This document shows positions 1 through 5,783 of a stretch of 34,553 bases of DNA, one piece after another. Source of the DNA: a virus; IMG/VR virus record IMGVR_UViG_3300009603_000031, positions 1-34,553 of that record, one strand, 5' to 3'. Numbering within the stretch: position 1 is the stretch's first letter; every line of letters begins with the position of its first letter. The position numbers were made by a program, and so were the translations under genes. The notes under the pieces were generated by a model. The model saw only the letters and a list, made by a program, of their open reading frames with translations. It was not told the DNA's origin and did not search any database.

Positions 1-68
1 AAGTTCTTGCATACTATATATTAACTATATTAATATATAGACGTTTATTGACATATATTTGGGAGATA

Positions 69-98
69 TTGACAGGCGAGTTCGAGTGGCGTTTTAAT
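69..98 (+). promoter_or_regulatory. Sigma70-type promoter candidate for the early operon
   Basis: A perfect TTGACA (69-74) is followed after 18 bp by TTTAAT (93-98), five of six matches to TATAAT. A second TTGACA lies exactly 21 bp upstream (48-53), but has no good partner box. Transcription starting near 105 would give a leader of about 335 nt before the first gene at 440. A host-sigma70-read early promoter fits the position. In A+T-rich DNA such matches also arise by chance. Confidence 0.5.
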
Positions 99-156
99 CA
101 AGATAAAAAGGTTATGCCAGCCTTGATGACTAACGAGGGTCAAGCTCCCAATTAAT

Positions 157-239
157 TTTAAGAGGACCATGAGTAAGCAGGTATAAGTCCTAATGAAGGT
201 AAATTCCATTAGGCAAACCAGCATACGAGTCCTCTTAAA
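157..239 (+). ncRNA. Structured RNA element in the early leader (nested stems)
   Basis: Positions 157-167 and 229-239 are perfect 11-nt inverted complements (TTTAAGAGGAC / GTCCTCTTAAA). Inside, 189-195 and 207-213 form a second perfect 7-bp stem (CCTAATG / CATTAGG), and GTAT at 181-184 can pair with ATAC at 223-226 between them. The result is a long stem with internal loops capped by an 11-nt loop. It matches no riboswitch or ribozyme that I can name. It may stabilise the early mRNA, regulate translation or be an independent RNA. The same symmetry would exist as DNA, so a protein-binding site is an alternative. Confidence 0.5.
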
Positions 240-290
240 TAAAATGGTGTTGAATGGTGTAAAAATATTACTGATAACCTGTTGAACGCT

Positions 291-306
291 GATGTAGATA
301 TACATC
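291..306. repeat. Perfect small hairpin GATGTA-GATA-TACATC
   Basis: A 6-bp perfect inverted repeat with a 4-nt loop lies within the gene-free leader, between the large nested stem and the RHH gene. It could be an extra helix of the leader RNA or a half-site pair for a DNA-binding protein. On its own it is short enough to be chance. Confidence 0.35.
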
Positions 307-371
307 TAATCTCTTGAGGATAAAGCTTAGTACATAGAATTGGTAATCCAGACGTGGTTGTATCAACTCAA

Positions 372-405
372 TGATAGTGTAACTCAGTAGCGAGACCAAA
401 CTATC
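372..405. repeat. Inverted repeat GATAGT/ACTATC upstream of the RHH gene
   Basis: GATAGT (372-377) and ACTATC (400-405) are separated by 22 bp, 35 bp upstream of the RHH gene start. AACTCA also occurs twice nearby (365-370 and 381-386). Ribbon-helix-helix repressors often bind repeated short sites next to their own gene, so this is a possible operator; that role is inferred only from position. Confidence 0.3.
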
Positions 406-439
406 GCCATTTAAATTTTTTAAAATAAAGGGTATGAGA

Positions 440-586
440 ATGAGTGAGAAAAAACACATTATACTAACGAATATGGACACGGATTTATGGAAGAAGTTTA
501 AAGGCGCATGTTACACCAATGGTCAATCCATGAATCACGTTGTCTCACAATTAATTACACGATATATTACCAAAAAGTCCGCATAA
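440..586 (+). CDS. Small ribbon-helix-helix DNA-binding protein
   Basis: The 48-residue product has the Arc/CopG-like pattern: a short N-terminal strand (KHIILTNM), then a helix beginning DTDLWKKFKGAC, a turn (NGQSMN) and a second helix (HVVSQLITRYI). Such proteins dimerise and insert a beta ribbon in the DNA major groove, usually as repressors. The start at 440 is preferred over the in-frame ATG at 434 because the GGG at 430-432 is then about 7 nt upstream. The stop lies one base before the next ATG, so it heads the early operon. It probably autoregulates the early promoter or dampens early transcription; the target is inferred. Confidence 0.65.
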   Translation: MSEKKHIILTNMDTDLWKKFKGACYTNGQSMNHVVSQLITRYITKKSA

Positions 587-587
587 C

Positions 588-1385
588 ATGAAATGTCCAG
601 TAAATATAGAAAAGCTATATAACGACTATATTACCACCAAAAACGAAGAAAACTACAAAGATAGGTATGAGGGCAAGGAAAAGTATTATCATGCCTCTGG
701 GGGTGGTTCTTGCTCACGTAAGCTATATTATGAGTCTGTAGAGCAAGTAGAAACTACTAATCCTACCAATCAAGACTCAAATCGTATACTGAGACTAGGT
801 ACAATCGTACATGAAGATTTGCAAAATGCTCTGTCTCATACTATATATAGTAATACTATAGATAGTAATACTATAGATAGTAAAGAAAAAGAAATACAGT
901 ATTTAGAAAAAGAAAAGTTTGACTTTCATATTGAAAAAGAAATAATTTTACCAGAGTTAAATGTACGTGGTTTTTATGACTTAGTGTCTGTCTCTCAATT
1001 TGATGAGTCTGTGTATCTTATAGACTTTAAGACTATGGCTAATTTCTCTTGGTCTAGGAAGTTCGGGTGGAAGAATGTAGACCCTAACCCATCTATTCAT
1101 CAAGAAATTCAGTTGGCTACTTATGGGCTGTTTGTTCAGAAGGAATTTGGGAGACTGGATGGTATGTTTCTTTATTTTTACAATAAAGATAATTCAAAGA
1201 TGAGACCAGTAGAAGTATCTATGATGATGCTTAAGAGAGCAGAGAACTTTTGGATAAATATTAACGAAGAACATAGTAAAGGGTTGCCTCCGTTTAGGGC
1301 AGGAGTATCTCCAGTTCAAGAATGGAATTGTAGATATTGTCGTTTTCTAGACCATTGTAACCCGCCATTTTTTAAGAAAAAGTAA
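588..1385 (+). CDS. Cas4/RecB-type Fe-S nuclease (PD-(D/E)XK exonuclease)
   Basis: This 265-residue protein carries the signature of the AddB/Cas4-type iron-sulfur nucleases. C42 pairs with a C-terminal cluster C248, C251 and C257 to form the predicted [4Fe-4S] site. The nuclease core shows GTIVHEDL (H75), VRGFYDLV (D131), IDFKT (D146, K148) and the QLATYG helix (Q175-G180). Members degrade DNA ends to single strands. With the DUF1071 annealing protein and the SSB-like protein downstream it forms a phage recombination set, acting as the exonuclease partner or in degrading host DNA. The gene starts one base after the RHH stop. A 15-nt tandem repeat makes SNTIDSNTIDS at residues 88-98, in a probable surface loop. 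Confidence 0.85.
   Translation: MKCPVNIEKLYNDYITTKNEENYKDRYEGKEKYYHASGGGSCSRKLYYESVEQVETTNPTNQDSNRILRLGTIVHEDLQNALSHTIYSNTIDSNTIDSKEKEIQYLEKEKFDFHIEKEIILPELNVRGFYDLVSVSQFDESVYLIDFKTMANFSWSRKFGWKNVDPNPSIHQEIQLATYGLFVQKEFGRLDGMFLYFYNKDNSKMRPVEVSMMMLKRAENFWININEEHSKGLPPFRAGVSPVQEWNCRYCRFLDHCNPPFFKKK
847..883 (+). repeat. In-frame 15-nt tandem repeat (2.5 copies) inside the nuclease gene
   Basis: The unit ATAGTAATACTATAG occurs at 847-861 and again at 862-876, followed by a partial copy to 883. Because 15 nt is five codons, copy changes would only add or remove SNTID units. It sits between the histidine and aspartate motifs of the nuclease, where an insertion loop is tolerated. Slippage during replication is the likely source. 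Confidence 0.8.
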
Positions 1386-1395
1386 AGGAGAAATA

Positions 1396-2088
1396 ATGAT
1401 TAAGGCAGAAATAAGATTTAAAAATGCGACTTTTATGAATGCTTTAGAAAAAAGTGAGTATAATTCTATAGCAGAATTATCAAGAGTATCGGAAATACCC
1501 GTATATACTCTTTATCATATTGCGTCTCTTAATCATACGAATATTAGCACAGAGAATCAAATTAAATTAGCAGAAATGCTAAATTGTAATCCATATGACT
1601 TGTTTGAACAATATGAAGAGGTTGTTAAACAAAGTAAAGACTATCCAAAGAAACTAACTAAAGATATTCCCATTGATTCAATGCTATCTTTATCTTCAAA
1701 AGAAGTGTTGCAGTTAGAATCTGATTACAATACAGATGATATCGATGATAAAGAATCCTTAGAGGAGGATATGTCTTATTTATTAAATACTCTAAAAGAT
1801 AGAGAAAAAGATATTCTAAAGTCGCATTTTGGGATTGGGGAAGTCCCTATGAGTATAGGTGAAATAGCAACACTCTATAACCTATCTTATGATAGGGTAC
1901 GGCAAATTAGAGAAAAAGCTCTTAGAAGGCTTAGGTTTAGGTCAAGAGTTGGTCTTTTAAAAAAATATGTTAGAGAAAAAGATATAGTTCGTTCCGATAT
2001 GGGATACATTACTGGTGGTAATTATGCATCTAGATATGGACAAGAATTGACAAGAGAAAATAATAAGAAAAAGCAAAGGAGAAAGTAA
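1396..2088 (+). CDS. XRE-like HTH fused to sigma factor region 4
   Basis: The product has 230 residues. Residues 15-75 resemble an XRE/Cro-type HTH (IAELSRVSEIPVYTLYHIAS, then MLNCNPYDLF). Residues 126-181 match sigma70 region 4.2: REKDILKSHFGIGE, then SIGEIATLYNLSYDRVRQIREKALRRLR (split here into helix, turn, recognition helix), the part that contacts the -35 element and the RNA polymerase flap. Region 2, which melts the -10, is absent. The C-terminal 45 residues are basic and probably disordered. A lone region 4 tied to another DNA-binding domain could redirect host polymerase to late promoters, like other phage middle/late activators. The start follows an AAAGGAG site. Its real promoter targets are unknown. 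Confidence 0.75.
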   Translation: MIKAEIRFKNATFMNALEKSEYNSIAELSRVSEIPVYTLYHIASLNHTNISTENQIKLAEMLNCNPYDLFEQYEEVVKQSKDYPKKLTKDIPIDSMLSLSSKEVLQLESDYNTDDIDDKESLEEDMSYLLNTLKDREKDILKSHFGIGEVPMSIGEIATLYNLSYDRVRQIREKALRRLRFRSRVGLLKKYVREKDIVRSDMGYITGGNYASRYGQELTRENNKKKQRRK

Positions 2089-2222
2089 TGATAAGAAGAA
2101 TGAAGTTAAGTAAAGATAAACCGCCAAATTGGTGGACGAGAACAAGTAGCCCAGAGAAAATGGTAGTCGCATTTTTTTTGTTTGCTATGGGTTATGTTAT
2201 TTATAGAGCAATAATAGGATAG
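2088..2222 (+). CDS. Small single-pass membrane protein
   Basis: The 44-residue product has a charged N-terminus (MIRRMKLSKDKPPNWWTR) and one hydrophobic segment from about residue 26 to 43 (VVAFFLFAMGYVIYRAII). Its ATG overlaps the stop of the sigma-like gene in a TAATG junction and AAAGGAG lies upstream, so translation is probably coupled. The function is unknown; small early phage membrane proteins can be superinfection-exclusion or host take-over factors, but nothing here decides that. Confidence 0.6.
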   Translation: MIRRMKLSKDKPPNWWTRTSSPEKMVVAFFLFAMGYVIYRAIIG

Positions 2223-2232
2223 GAGAAATAAA

Positions 2233-2835
2233 ATGCCAATGAAAAATACAAATAATACGTTTGAAACACTTAATAAAATAGATGTTTCGAAGTTCGTAGA
2301 GAAAAAAGGTCAATTTAATTATTTAAGTTGGGCTCATGCAGTAAGAGAGTTACTAAAAGCTTGTCCAGAAGCTACGTGGGAAGTTCATACGTTTAAAGGT
2401 GTGGATGGAACGGACCAACCATATATGAGAAATGGAACTGGAGCATATGTACAGGTATCAGTAGATGTAAATGGTATTATCAGAAGTCAGATTCATCCAG
2501 TACTCGATAATAGAAATAATACGATTGTAGAACCTAATGCCTTTCAAGTGAATACATCAATACAAAGATGTTTAGCAAAAGCAATAGCACTACACGGATT
2601 AGGACTATATATCTTTGCGGGAGAGGATTTGCCAGAGGCAGATGCTTTAACAAGTGAGCAGAAATATGAGTTAAATGAGCTTGGTAGTAAGATTAAAGAT
2701 GAAGGCTTAAGGAACGGAGTGTACCAAGCAATCAATGACGGCACAGTTAATAGTTCTAACTTTGTGATGTGCAAAGAGAAATGTAATGTGATTATTAAAG
2801 AAGAAAAAGAAAAGGAGAAAACTAATGGCAAATAG
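2233..2835 (+). CDS. DUF1071-type single-strand annealing protein (Sak3-like)
   Basis: The 200-residue product shows the DUF1071 pattern: an N-terminal FNYLSWAHAVRELLKACPEA (residues 28-47), the strand WEVHTF, a TGAYVQVSV strand (69-77) and the conserved helix NTSIQRCLAKAIALHGLGLY (107-126). These are Rad52/Sak-type annealing proteins that pair complementary single strands in phage recombination. The basic lysine-rich C-terminus (residues 180-200) may bind DNA or partner proteins. A GGAGAAATAAA ribosome site precedes the start. The adjacent SSB-like gene and upstream nuclease support the role. Its last codons overlap the SSB-like start by 11 nt, which indicates translational coupling. Confidence 0.75.
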   Translation: MPMKNTNNTFETLNKIDVSKFVEKKGQFNYLSWAHAVRELLKACPEATWEVHTFKGVDGTDQPYMRNGTGAYVQVSVDVNGIIRSQIHPVLDNRNNTIVEPNAFQVNTSIQRCLAKAIALHGLGLYIFAGEDLPEADALTSEQKYELNELGSKIKDEGLRNGVYQAINDGTVNSSNFVMCKEKCNVIIKEEKEKEKTNGK

Positions 2836-3454
2836 CAATGAATTGTTTAATGAAGTATTAAATAAAAAGGAAAGCTTTTTTATTCCTTCAAAGGATAGTA
2901 ATAAGTCTTTTACGGCACCAAATGTTAGAGGTGAGTTCTATGGGCATTTAAAAAATGCTACACAGAAAGAAGTGATGTTTGAAAAGGACGGAGAAAAGTA
3001 TAAGGCTGTTGTGTATAACTATGATTTTGAGATAGCTAAAGAAAATGAAAAGCAATCTTATGCATACACAAGCTATAAGGATGGTTCAAAGCAGAAAGCA
3101 GAAGGCAGAGCTTATATTGGAAGAATCTATAAAGGTAGTGGAGTATTCAGATTCCTAGAGCCAGAAGAAAAAGATGACTTTGTATCTAATGCTACTGGCA
3201 ATCAGAACTACTTAAGATTCTGTGAAACTCTTGGAGTATCAATACCAGTTAAAGAGGTGGAAATGAATGGAGAAAAGGTAGAAGTTCAAGCACTACCATC
3301 TCTTGATACTGGGGAGTTAAACGGAAAGCCGGCTATTGCAGTTATAGATAAAGGTAAGAAGTATACATGGGAAGGTAAGGAAAGAACTCCATATGTAGTT
3401 AAATTTGTAAAAAAATGGGAAGATGGGGAGACAAGTGATGATATTCCTTTCTAG
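2825..3454 (+). CDS. SSB-like single-stranded DNA-binding protein
   Basis: The 209-residue product ends in GETSDDIPF, the acidic tip with terminal Pro-Phe that bacterial SSBs use to recruit partner proteins. The body is rich in strands with aromatic residues (KAVVYNYDFEI, SYAYTSYKDGS, GVFRFLEPEEK), consistent with an OB fold, but I do not recognise a standard SSB N-terminal domain. Its place right after the annealing protein supports the role. AAAGGAG lies just before the start, inside the end of the upstream gene. The DNA encoding its final DDIPF also holds the start codon of the next gene in another frame. Confidence 0.65.
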   Translation: MANSNELFNEVLNKKESFFIPSKDSNKSFTAPNVRGEFYGHLKNATQKEVMFEKDGEKYKAVVYNYDFEIAKENEKQSYAYTSYKDGSKQKAEGRAYIGRIYKGSGVFRFLEPEEKDDFVSNATGNQNYLRFCETLGVSIPVKEVEMNGEKVEVQALPSLDTGELNGKPAIAVIDKGKKYTWEGKERTPYVVKFVKKWEDGETSDDIPF

Positions 3455-3590
3455 AGACAAAAGAAAGAAAGTTGGAGCAACAAAAGAATTTTTAATAAAT
3501 GTTCTTTATGGTGTTGGAGTAAAAGGTTATAAGATATCTAAGATTGTTGGGGTATCGAGAGCTACTGTGTATAGACACATATACAAGTAG
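3438..3590 (+). CDS. 50-residue HTH protein overlapping the SSB-like tail
   Basis: Read in the +1 frame relative to the SSB-like gene, this encodes a 50-residue protein whose C-terminal half (GYKISKIVGVSRATVYRHIY) is a resolvase/Hin-type helix-turn-helix. The N-terminus is strongly basic (SRDKRKKVGATK). The ATG at 3438 has GGGGAG about 7 nt upstream, within the SSB-like gene. It contains only the DNA-binding part of a recombinase, so it is more likely a regulator or DNA-bending protein than an enzyme. The target is not visible, though the inverted repeats at 3700-3750 lie close by. Confidence 0.65.
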   Translation: MIFLSRDKRKKVGATKEFLINVLYGVGVKGYKISKIVGVSRATVYRHIYK

Positions 3591-3594
3591 AGAA

Positions 3595-3705
3595 ATGGGA
3601 GACTTTACTTTCCGTGAGGCAGTAAGAGAGTGTTTTCAATGGGTTTTGATAATCTCTTTCCCATTCCTTTGCACTCTGGTTCAGGTCTCCCATATAATTA
3701 GGTAA
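3595..3705 (+). CDS. Possible 36-residue membrane peptide
   Basis: A short frame starts 5 nt after the HTH stop and encodes MGDFTFREAVREC followed by a hydrophobic stretch (residues 15-35, beginning QWVLIISFPF). The hydrophobic run and the position in the operon favour a real gene; the weak ribosome site (only GAGA upstream) and the small size argue against it. The stretch could instead be a non-coding spacer whose hairpins matter. Confidence 0.35.
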   Translation: MGDFTFREAVRECFQWVLIISFPFLCTLVQVSHIIR

Positions 3706-3750
3706 CTGATGTTACCTCGTCGAAAAGAGAACGGGAGTCTTCGGGCTCCC
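3700..3750 (+). ncRNA. Two tandem perfect hairpins, the second with a UUCG tetraloop
   Basis: AGGTAAC-TGAT-GTTACCT (3700-3717) is a perfect 7-bp stem. It is followed by GGGAGTC-TTCG-GGCTCCC (3733-3750), a 7-bp stem closed by the very stable C(UUCG)G loop, containing one G-U pair as RNA. No T-run follows, so it is not a classical terminator. It lies 18 nt before the start of the repeat-rich zinc-finger gene. It may protect an mRNA end, mark a processing site or slow transcription between early blocks. Confidence 0.6.
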
Positions 3751-3768
3751 TGACTCTGAAAGGAGAAA

Positions 3769-4476
3769 ATGAAAAAATATTGCACTAAATGTAAAGAACT
3801 TAAATCTTTTGATATGTTTTATAAAAGAAAAACAAATAAAGATGGTCTGCGATATTCTTGTAAGGCTTGTAATTCTAAAAACAGCAAAAAATGGAAATTA
3901 AAAAATAAAGATAGATGGGATACATATCGAAAACAATGGAAATTAAAAAATAAAGATAGAATAAGAGAAACAAGTAAACAATGGAGATTAAACAATCAAG
4001 ATAAAACAAGAGAATGGCAGTTAATAAATAAAGATAAAATGAAAGAATGGGGCAAAAAGTATTATTTAATAAATAAAGAGAGAATAATAGAATATAGGCT
4101 AAAAAATGAAGATAAAATAATAAAAACAAGGAGAAGGTATTATTTAAAAAACATAGACAAATTAAGAGAAAAAAACAAACAATGGAGATTAAACAATCAA
4201 GATAAAATTAAAGTATATAGTAAGAAATATAATAAAAAGTGGCGATTAAATAATAAAGATAAAATAAGAGAATGGAATTTAATAAATAAAGATAAAATAA
4301 GAGAATATAATAAGGAACGAAGAGATAGGGATATAAGGGAATGCTCAGATAGTTATATAAAAAAACTATTAACAGGTGGAAACAATTTATCTTTTAAAGA
4401 TATACCACAAGAATTAATAAAGGCAAAAAGACAACATTTGAAAATCAAAAGAATAACAAAGGAGAATAGCAAATGA
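3769..4476 (+). CDS. Zinc-finger protein with about ten lysine-rich repeats (HNH-associated type)
   Basis: The 235-residue protein begins with a four-cysteine zinc ribbon (C5-x2-C8 and C31-x2-C34). About ten repeats of 13-17 residues follow (residues 41-183), built on a W/Y-x-L-x-N-K/Q-D-K-I-R-E pattern. This layout is known from phage HNH/endonuclease-VII-like proteins, in which charged repeats follow a zinc finger, but I see no HNH catalytic residues here. The C-terminal part (DSYIKKLL, DIPQELIKAKRQHLKIKR) matches a tail often found on such proteins. The repeats are probably a helical DNA- or RNA-binding rod. AAAGGAG precedes the start. It may be a homing-endonuclease relic, a moron or a nucleic-acid binder. 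Confidence 0.6.
   Translation: MKKYCTKCKELKSFDMFYKRKTNKDGLRYSCKACNSKNSKKWKLKNKDRWDTYRKQWKLKNKDRIRETSKQWRLNNQDKTREWQLINKDKMKEWGKKYYLINKERIIEYRLKNEDKIIKTRRRYYLKNIDKLREKNKQWRLNNQDKIKVYSKKYNKKWRLNNKDKIREWNLINKDKIREYNKERRDRDIRECSDSYIKKLLTGGNNLSFKDIPQELIKAKRQHLKIKRITKENSK
3889..4317 (+). repeat. Degenerate coding repeats in the zinc-finger gene
   Basis: About ten A-rich units of 39-51 nt encode variants of LKNKDRIREY and LNNQDKIREW. Near-identical pairs are visible: the region around 3940-3961 resembles that around 3889-3910, and the WRLNNQDK-coding stretches at 3982 and 4183 are almost the same. Expansion by unequal exchange or slippage is the simplest explanation. Confidence 0.7.
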
Positions 4477-4712
4477 AAACAGATAAAAAGCAAATAAACG
4501 ACTTTAGTGATTTTGAAGAAATGGTTACTGCTCATAGAGGAGTGTTAAAATCATTAATTGAACAAGATGGGTTCTTTAAAAACAACGAGGCAGTTGAAAT
4601 TAACAATGGTTTTGGTAAGCAATTAAGTTATATGAAATTGAAACTTGAGGCATATAAAATGTTAAGAGAAAAGCCAACGAGAGAAGAATTGTTTTTGCCT
4701 AGTCCGAAATAA
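4473..4712 (+). CDS. Hypothetical early protein, 79 aa
   Basis: This gene starts inside an ATGA overlap with the upstream stop and has AAAGGAG about 10 nt before the ATG, so it is almost certainly translated. The product is acidic and helical, with FSDFEEMVTAHRGVL (11-25) and KQLSYMKLKLEAYKMLREKP (49-68). I see no known motif. It belongs to the run of small early proteins, probably host-interaction or accessory factors. Confidence 0.6.
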   Translation: MKTDKKQINDFSDFEEMVTAHRGVLKSLIEQDGFFKNNEAVEINNGFGKQLSYMKLKLEAYKMLREKPTREELFLPSPK

Positions 4713-4723
4713 TTGGTGAATAA

Positions 4724-4999
4724 ATGAGCTCTCTGATAATATTTAGTGTGATGATTGATGCATATGCATTTATGACATTCTCATCACTACTAGATGAGGC
4801 TTGGAACTGTGCTAATCCCAGACCGTATCCAAAAGAAAAGTATAAAGTATGTCAATGGAGTGAGTCAGATTTAAAGCTTTATAAAGGAACATGGATACTT
4901 AAACCAAAAGATGCAGATGACAATTTTATTGAAAAGAAAGTAAGAAAAGTATATTGGAAAAAACGTGGCTATGATGCTACTAAAATAAGGTTTAAATAA
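4724..4999 (+). CDS. Hypothetical early protein, 91 aa
   Basis: The N-terminus is hydrophobic (SLIIFSVMIDAYAFMTFSSLL) and the rest is charged with many aromatics (YKVCQWSESDLKLYKG, VRKVYWKKRGY). No clear ribosome site precedes the ATG at 4724, and an in-frame ATG at 4751 is an alternative start. The hydrophobic stretch may be a membrane helix if the longer form is right. It is not recognised. Confidence 0.45.
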   Translation: MSSLIIFSVMIDAYAFMTFSSLLDEAWNCANPRPYPKEKYKVCQWSESDLKLYKGTWILKPKDADDNFIEKKVRKVYWKKRGYDATKIRFK

Positions 5000-5000
5000 T

Positions 5001-5180
5001 ATGAATTGTTGGCATTGTAACGAAGAATTGATTTGGCAAGCAGACCATGACTACGAAGATGTGTATGGAGCCCCAAATGATGGGATTATTACTCATTTAC
5101 AATGTCCTAAAAAGGATTGCAATGCGTTTGTTGAAGTCTATTTGAAATTAAGGGGGGATAATGAGAAAAAAGAAGACTAG
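5001..5180 (+). CDS. Small zinc-ribbon protein, 59 aa
   Basis: The 59-residue product begins MNCWHCNEELIWQADHD and later has LQCPKKDCNAFVEVY, giving CxxC (C3, C6) and CPxxxC pairs, a compact zinc ribbon. Short proteins with a MNCWHC start are frequent in phage genomes and have no assigned function. The gene starts one base after the upstream stop and its 3' end overlaps the next start by 20 nt in a different frame. Confidence 0.65.
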   Translation: MNCWHCNEELIWQADHDYEDVYGAPNDGIITHLQCPKKDCNAFVEVYLKLRGDNEKKED

Positions 5181-5379
5181 TCTTGCAAAATTCTCGGATG
5201 TTGCAAGAAGTCAGGGCAAAGGACCGGCTAGAAAATATGCACAAGGGTTGTCATCTTATGAGAGAAGAGTAAAGAAAGTAAAAGAGGTTGCAGGAGATTG
5301 TTGGTGGTTAAAGAATTACTTGATGGATAGATGTGGATTGCAAAAAGATTCAAAGCCAAGAAAGGTTAAGAATGGATAA
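5161..5379 (+). CDS. Basic hypothetical protein, 72 aa
   Basis: The product is strongly basic (many K/R), starting MRKKKTSLAKFSDVARSQG with a middle SSYERRVKKVKEVAGDCWW. The AAGGGGGG run just upstream of the ATG is a strong ribosome site lying inside the previous gene. Binding to nucleic acid is plausible from charge alone. There is no motif I can name. Confidence 0.55.
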   Translation: MRKKKTSLAKFSDVARSQGKGPARKYAQGLSSYERRVKKVKEVAGDCWWLKNYLMDRCGLQKDSKPRKVKNG

Positions 5380-5689
5380 ACAAACACTACATGAATTAAT
5401 GAGTTATATTTTTAACGAGGTTACAAGGACACGTAATGCGGGTCAACAAGAATACGCTAGGGATTTAGATAATGTCTTTGCTAATTTTGAGAGAGTTGCA
5501 TCTTTTATAGGAGAGACTAGAGAAAAAGCGTTGCTAACATATATGATTAAGCACGTTGACGGTCTTTGTGCATATGCAGAGGGGCATAACTCTCAACGAG
5601 AAGATGTGAGAGGAAGACTAACAGATATAATAGTTTATTGTATTTTATTTTGGGGGATGGTAGAGGATAATGCCAAACAAGAAAGCTAA
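5372..5689 (+). CDS. Nmad1/DUF1599-like (MazG-type helical) protein
   Basis: The start at 5372 is chosen because AAAGG lies about 8 nt upstream and the ATG overlaps the previous stop; a longer frame from 5333 lacks a site. The 105-residue product is all-helical. It has QEYARDLDNVFANFERVA (residues 21-38), a KH pair (MIKHVDGLCAYAEG) and GRLTDIIVYCILFWGMVED near the end. This resembles the nucleotide-modification-associated domain 1 family (MazG-like fold), linked to handling of nucleotides in phages. Metal-binding acidic residues are partly present (D28, E35, D85). Catalytic activity is not certain. Confidence 0.45.
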   Translation: MDKQTLHELMSYIFNEVTRTRNAGQQEYARDLDNVFANFERVASFIGETREKALLTYMIKHVDGLCAYAEGHNSQREDVRGRLTDIIVYCILFWGMVEDNAKQES

Positions 5690-5783
5690 AGCAAGAAAAA
5701 TGTTAAGAAAAAAGCGAAGAGAGGCTATCAAGGTCTGGAAACGTAAACAAAAACTACTTAAAAAGGAGAAACGTAATGGGTAG
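5670..5783 (+). CDS. Very basic 37-residue protein
   Basis: The 37-residue product (MPNKKAKARKMLRKKRRE...) has more than half K or R and one tryptophan. It starts inside the end of the MazG-like gene (AATG) and its end overlaps the next start. Short MPNKKA-type proteins recur in phage genomes next to replication genes. Binding to DNA or RNA is likely from charge; the role is unknown. Confidence 0.55.
   Translation: MPNKKAKARKMLRKKRREAIKVWKRKQKLLKKEKRNG

Larger units (their letters stand above)
1..439. other. Gene-free leader region
   Basis: No convincing protein gene is present on either strand; the open frames seen on the minus strand here have no ribosome site and unremarkable composition. 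The stretch holds two TTGACA boxes, a promoter-like pair at 69-98, an 11-bp perfect inverted repeat enclosing a second 7-bp one (157-239), a small hairpin at 291-306 and a 6-bp inverted repeat at 372-405. It lies immediately upstream of the first early gene, so it most likely supplies the early promoter and a long structured 5' leader. An origin of replication or packaging site is possible, but nothing specific shows it. Confidence 0.6.

Noticed and set aside
70-95. GTTCGAGT resembling a tRNA T-loop
   Set aside because: The flanking bases do not pair and no acceptor or anticodon arms fit. No tRNA is visible in the window.
1-439. Group I intron or known riboswitch in the leader
   Set aside because: The conserved core pairings of group I introns and known riboswitch sequences are not visible; only unspecific stems are.
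45-480. Two minus-strand open frames (86 and 70 residues) in the left leader
   Set aside because: They overlap each other, have no ribosome site, run against the operon direction and show a composition rich in L, I, F and S expected from antisense A+T-rich DNA.
3875-4129. Minus-strand frame opposite the repeat gene
   Set aside because: It is a leucine/phenylalanine-rich mirror of the lysine/asparagine-rich repeats and has no start signal.
3889-4317. CRISPR-like array
   Set aside because: The repeats are degenerate, of uneven length and in one coding frame. They are protein repeats with no unique spacers. No CRISPR array or cas operon was seen; the Cas4-like nuclease is a phage recombination gene.
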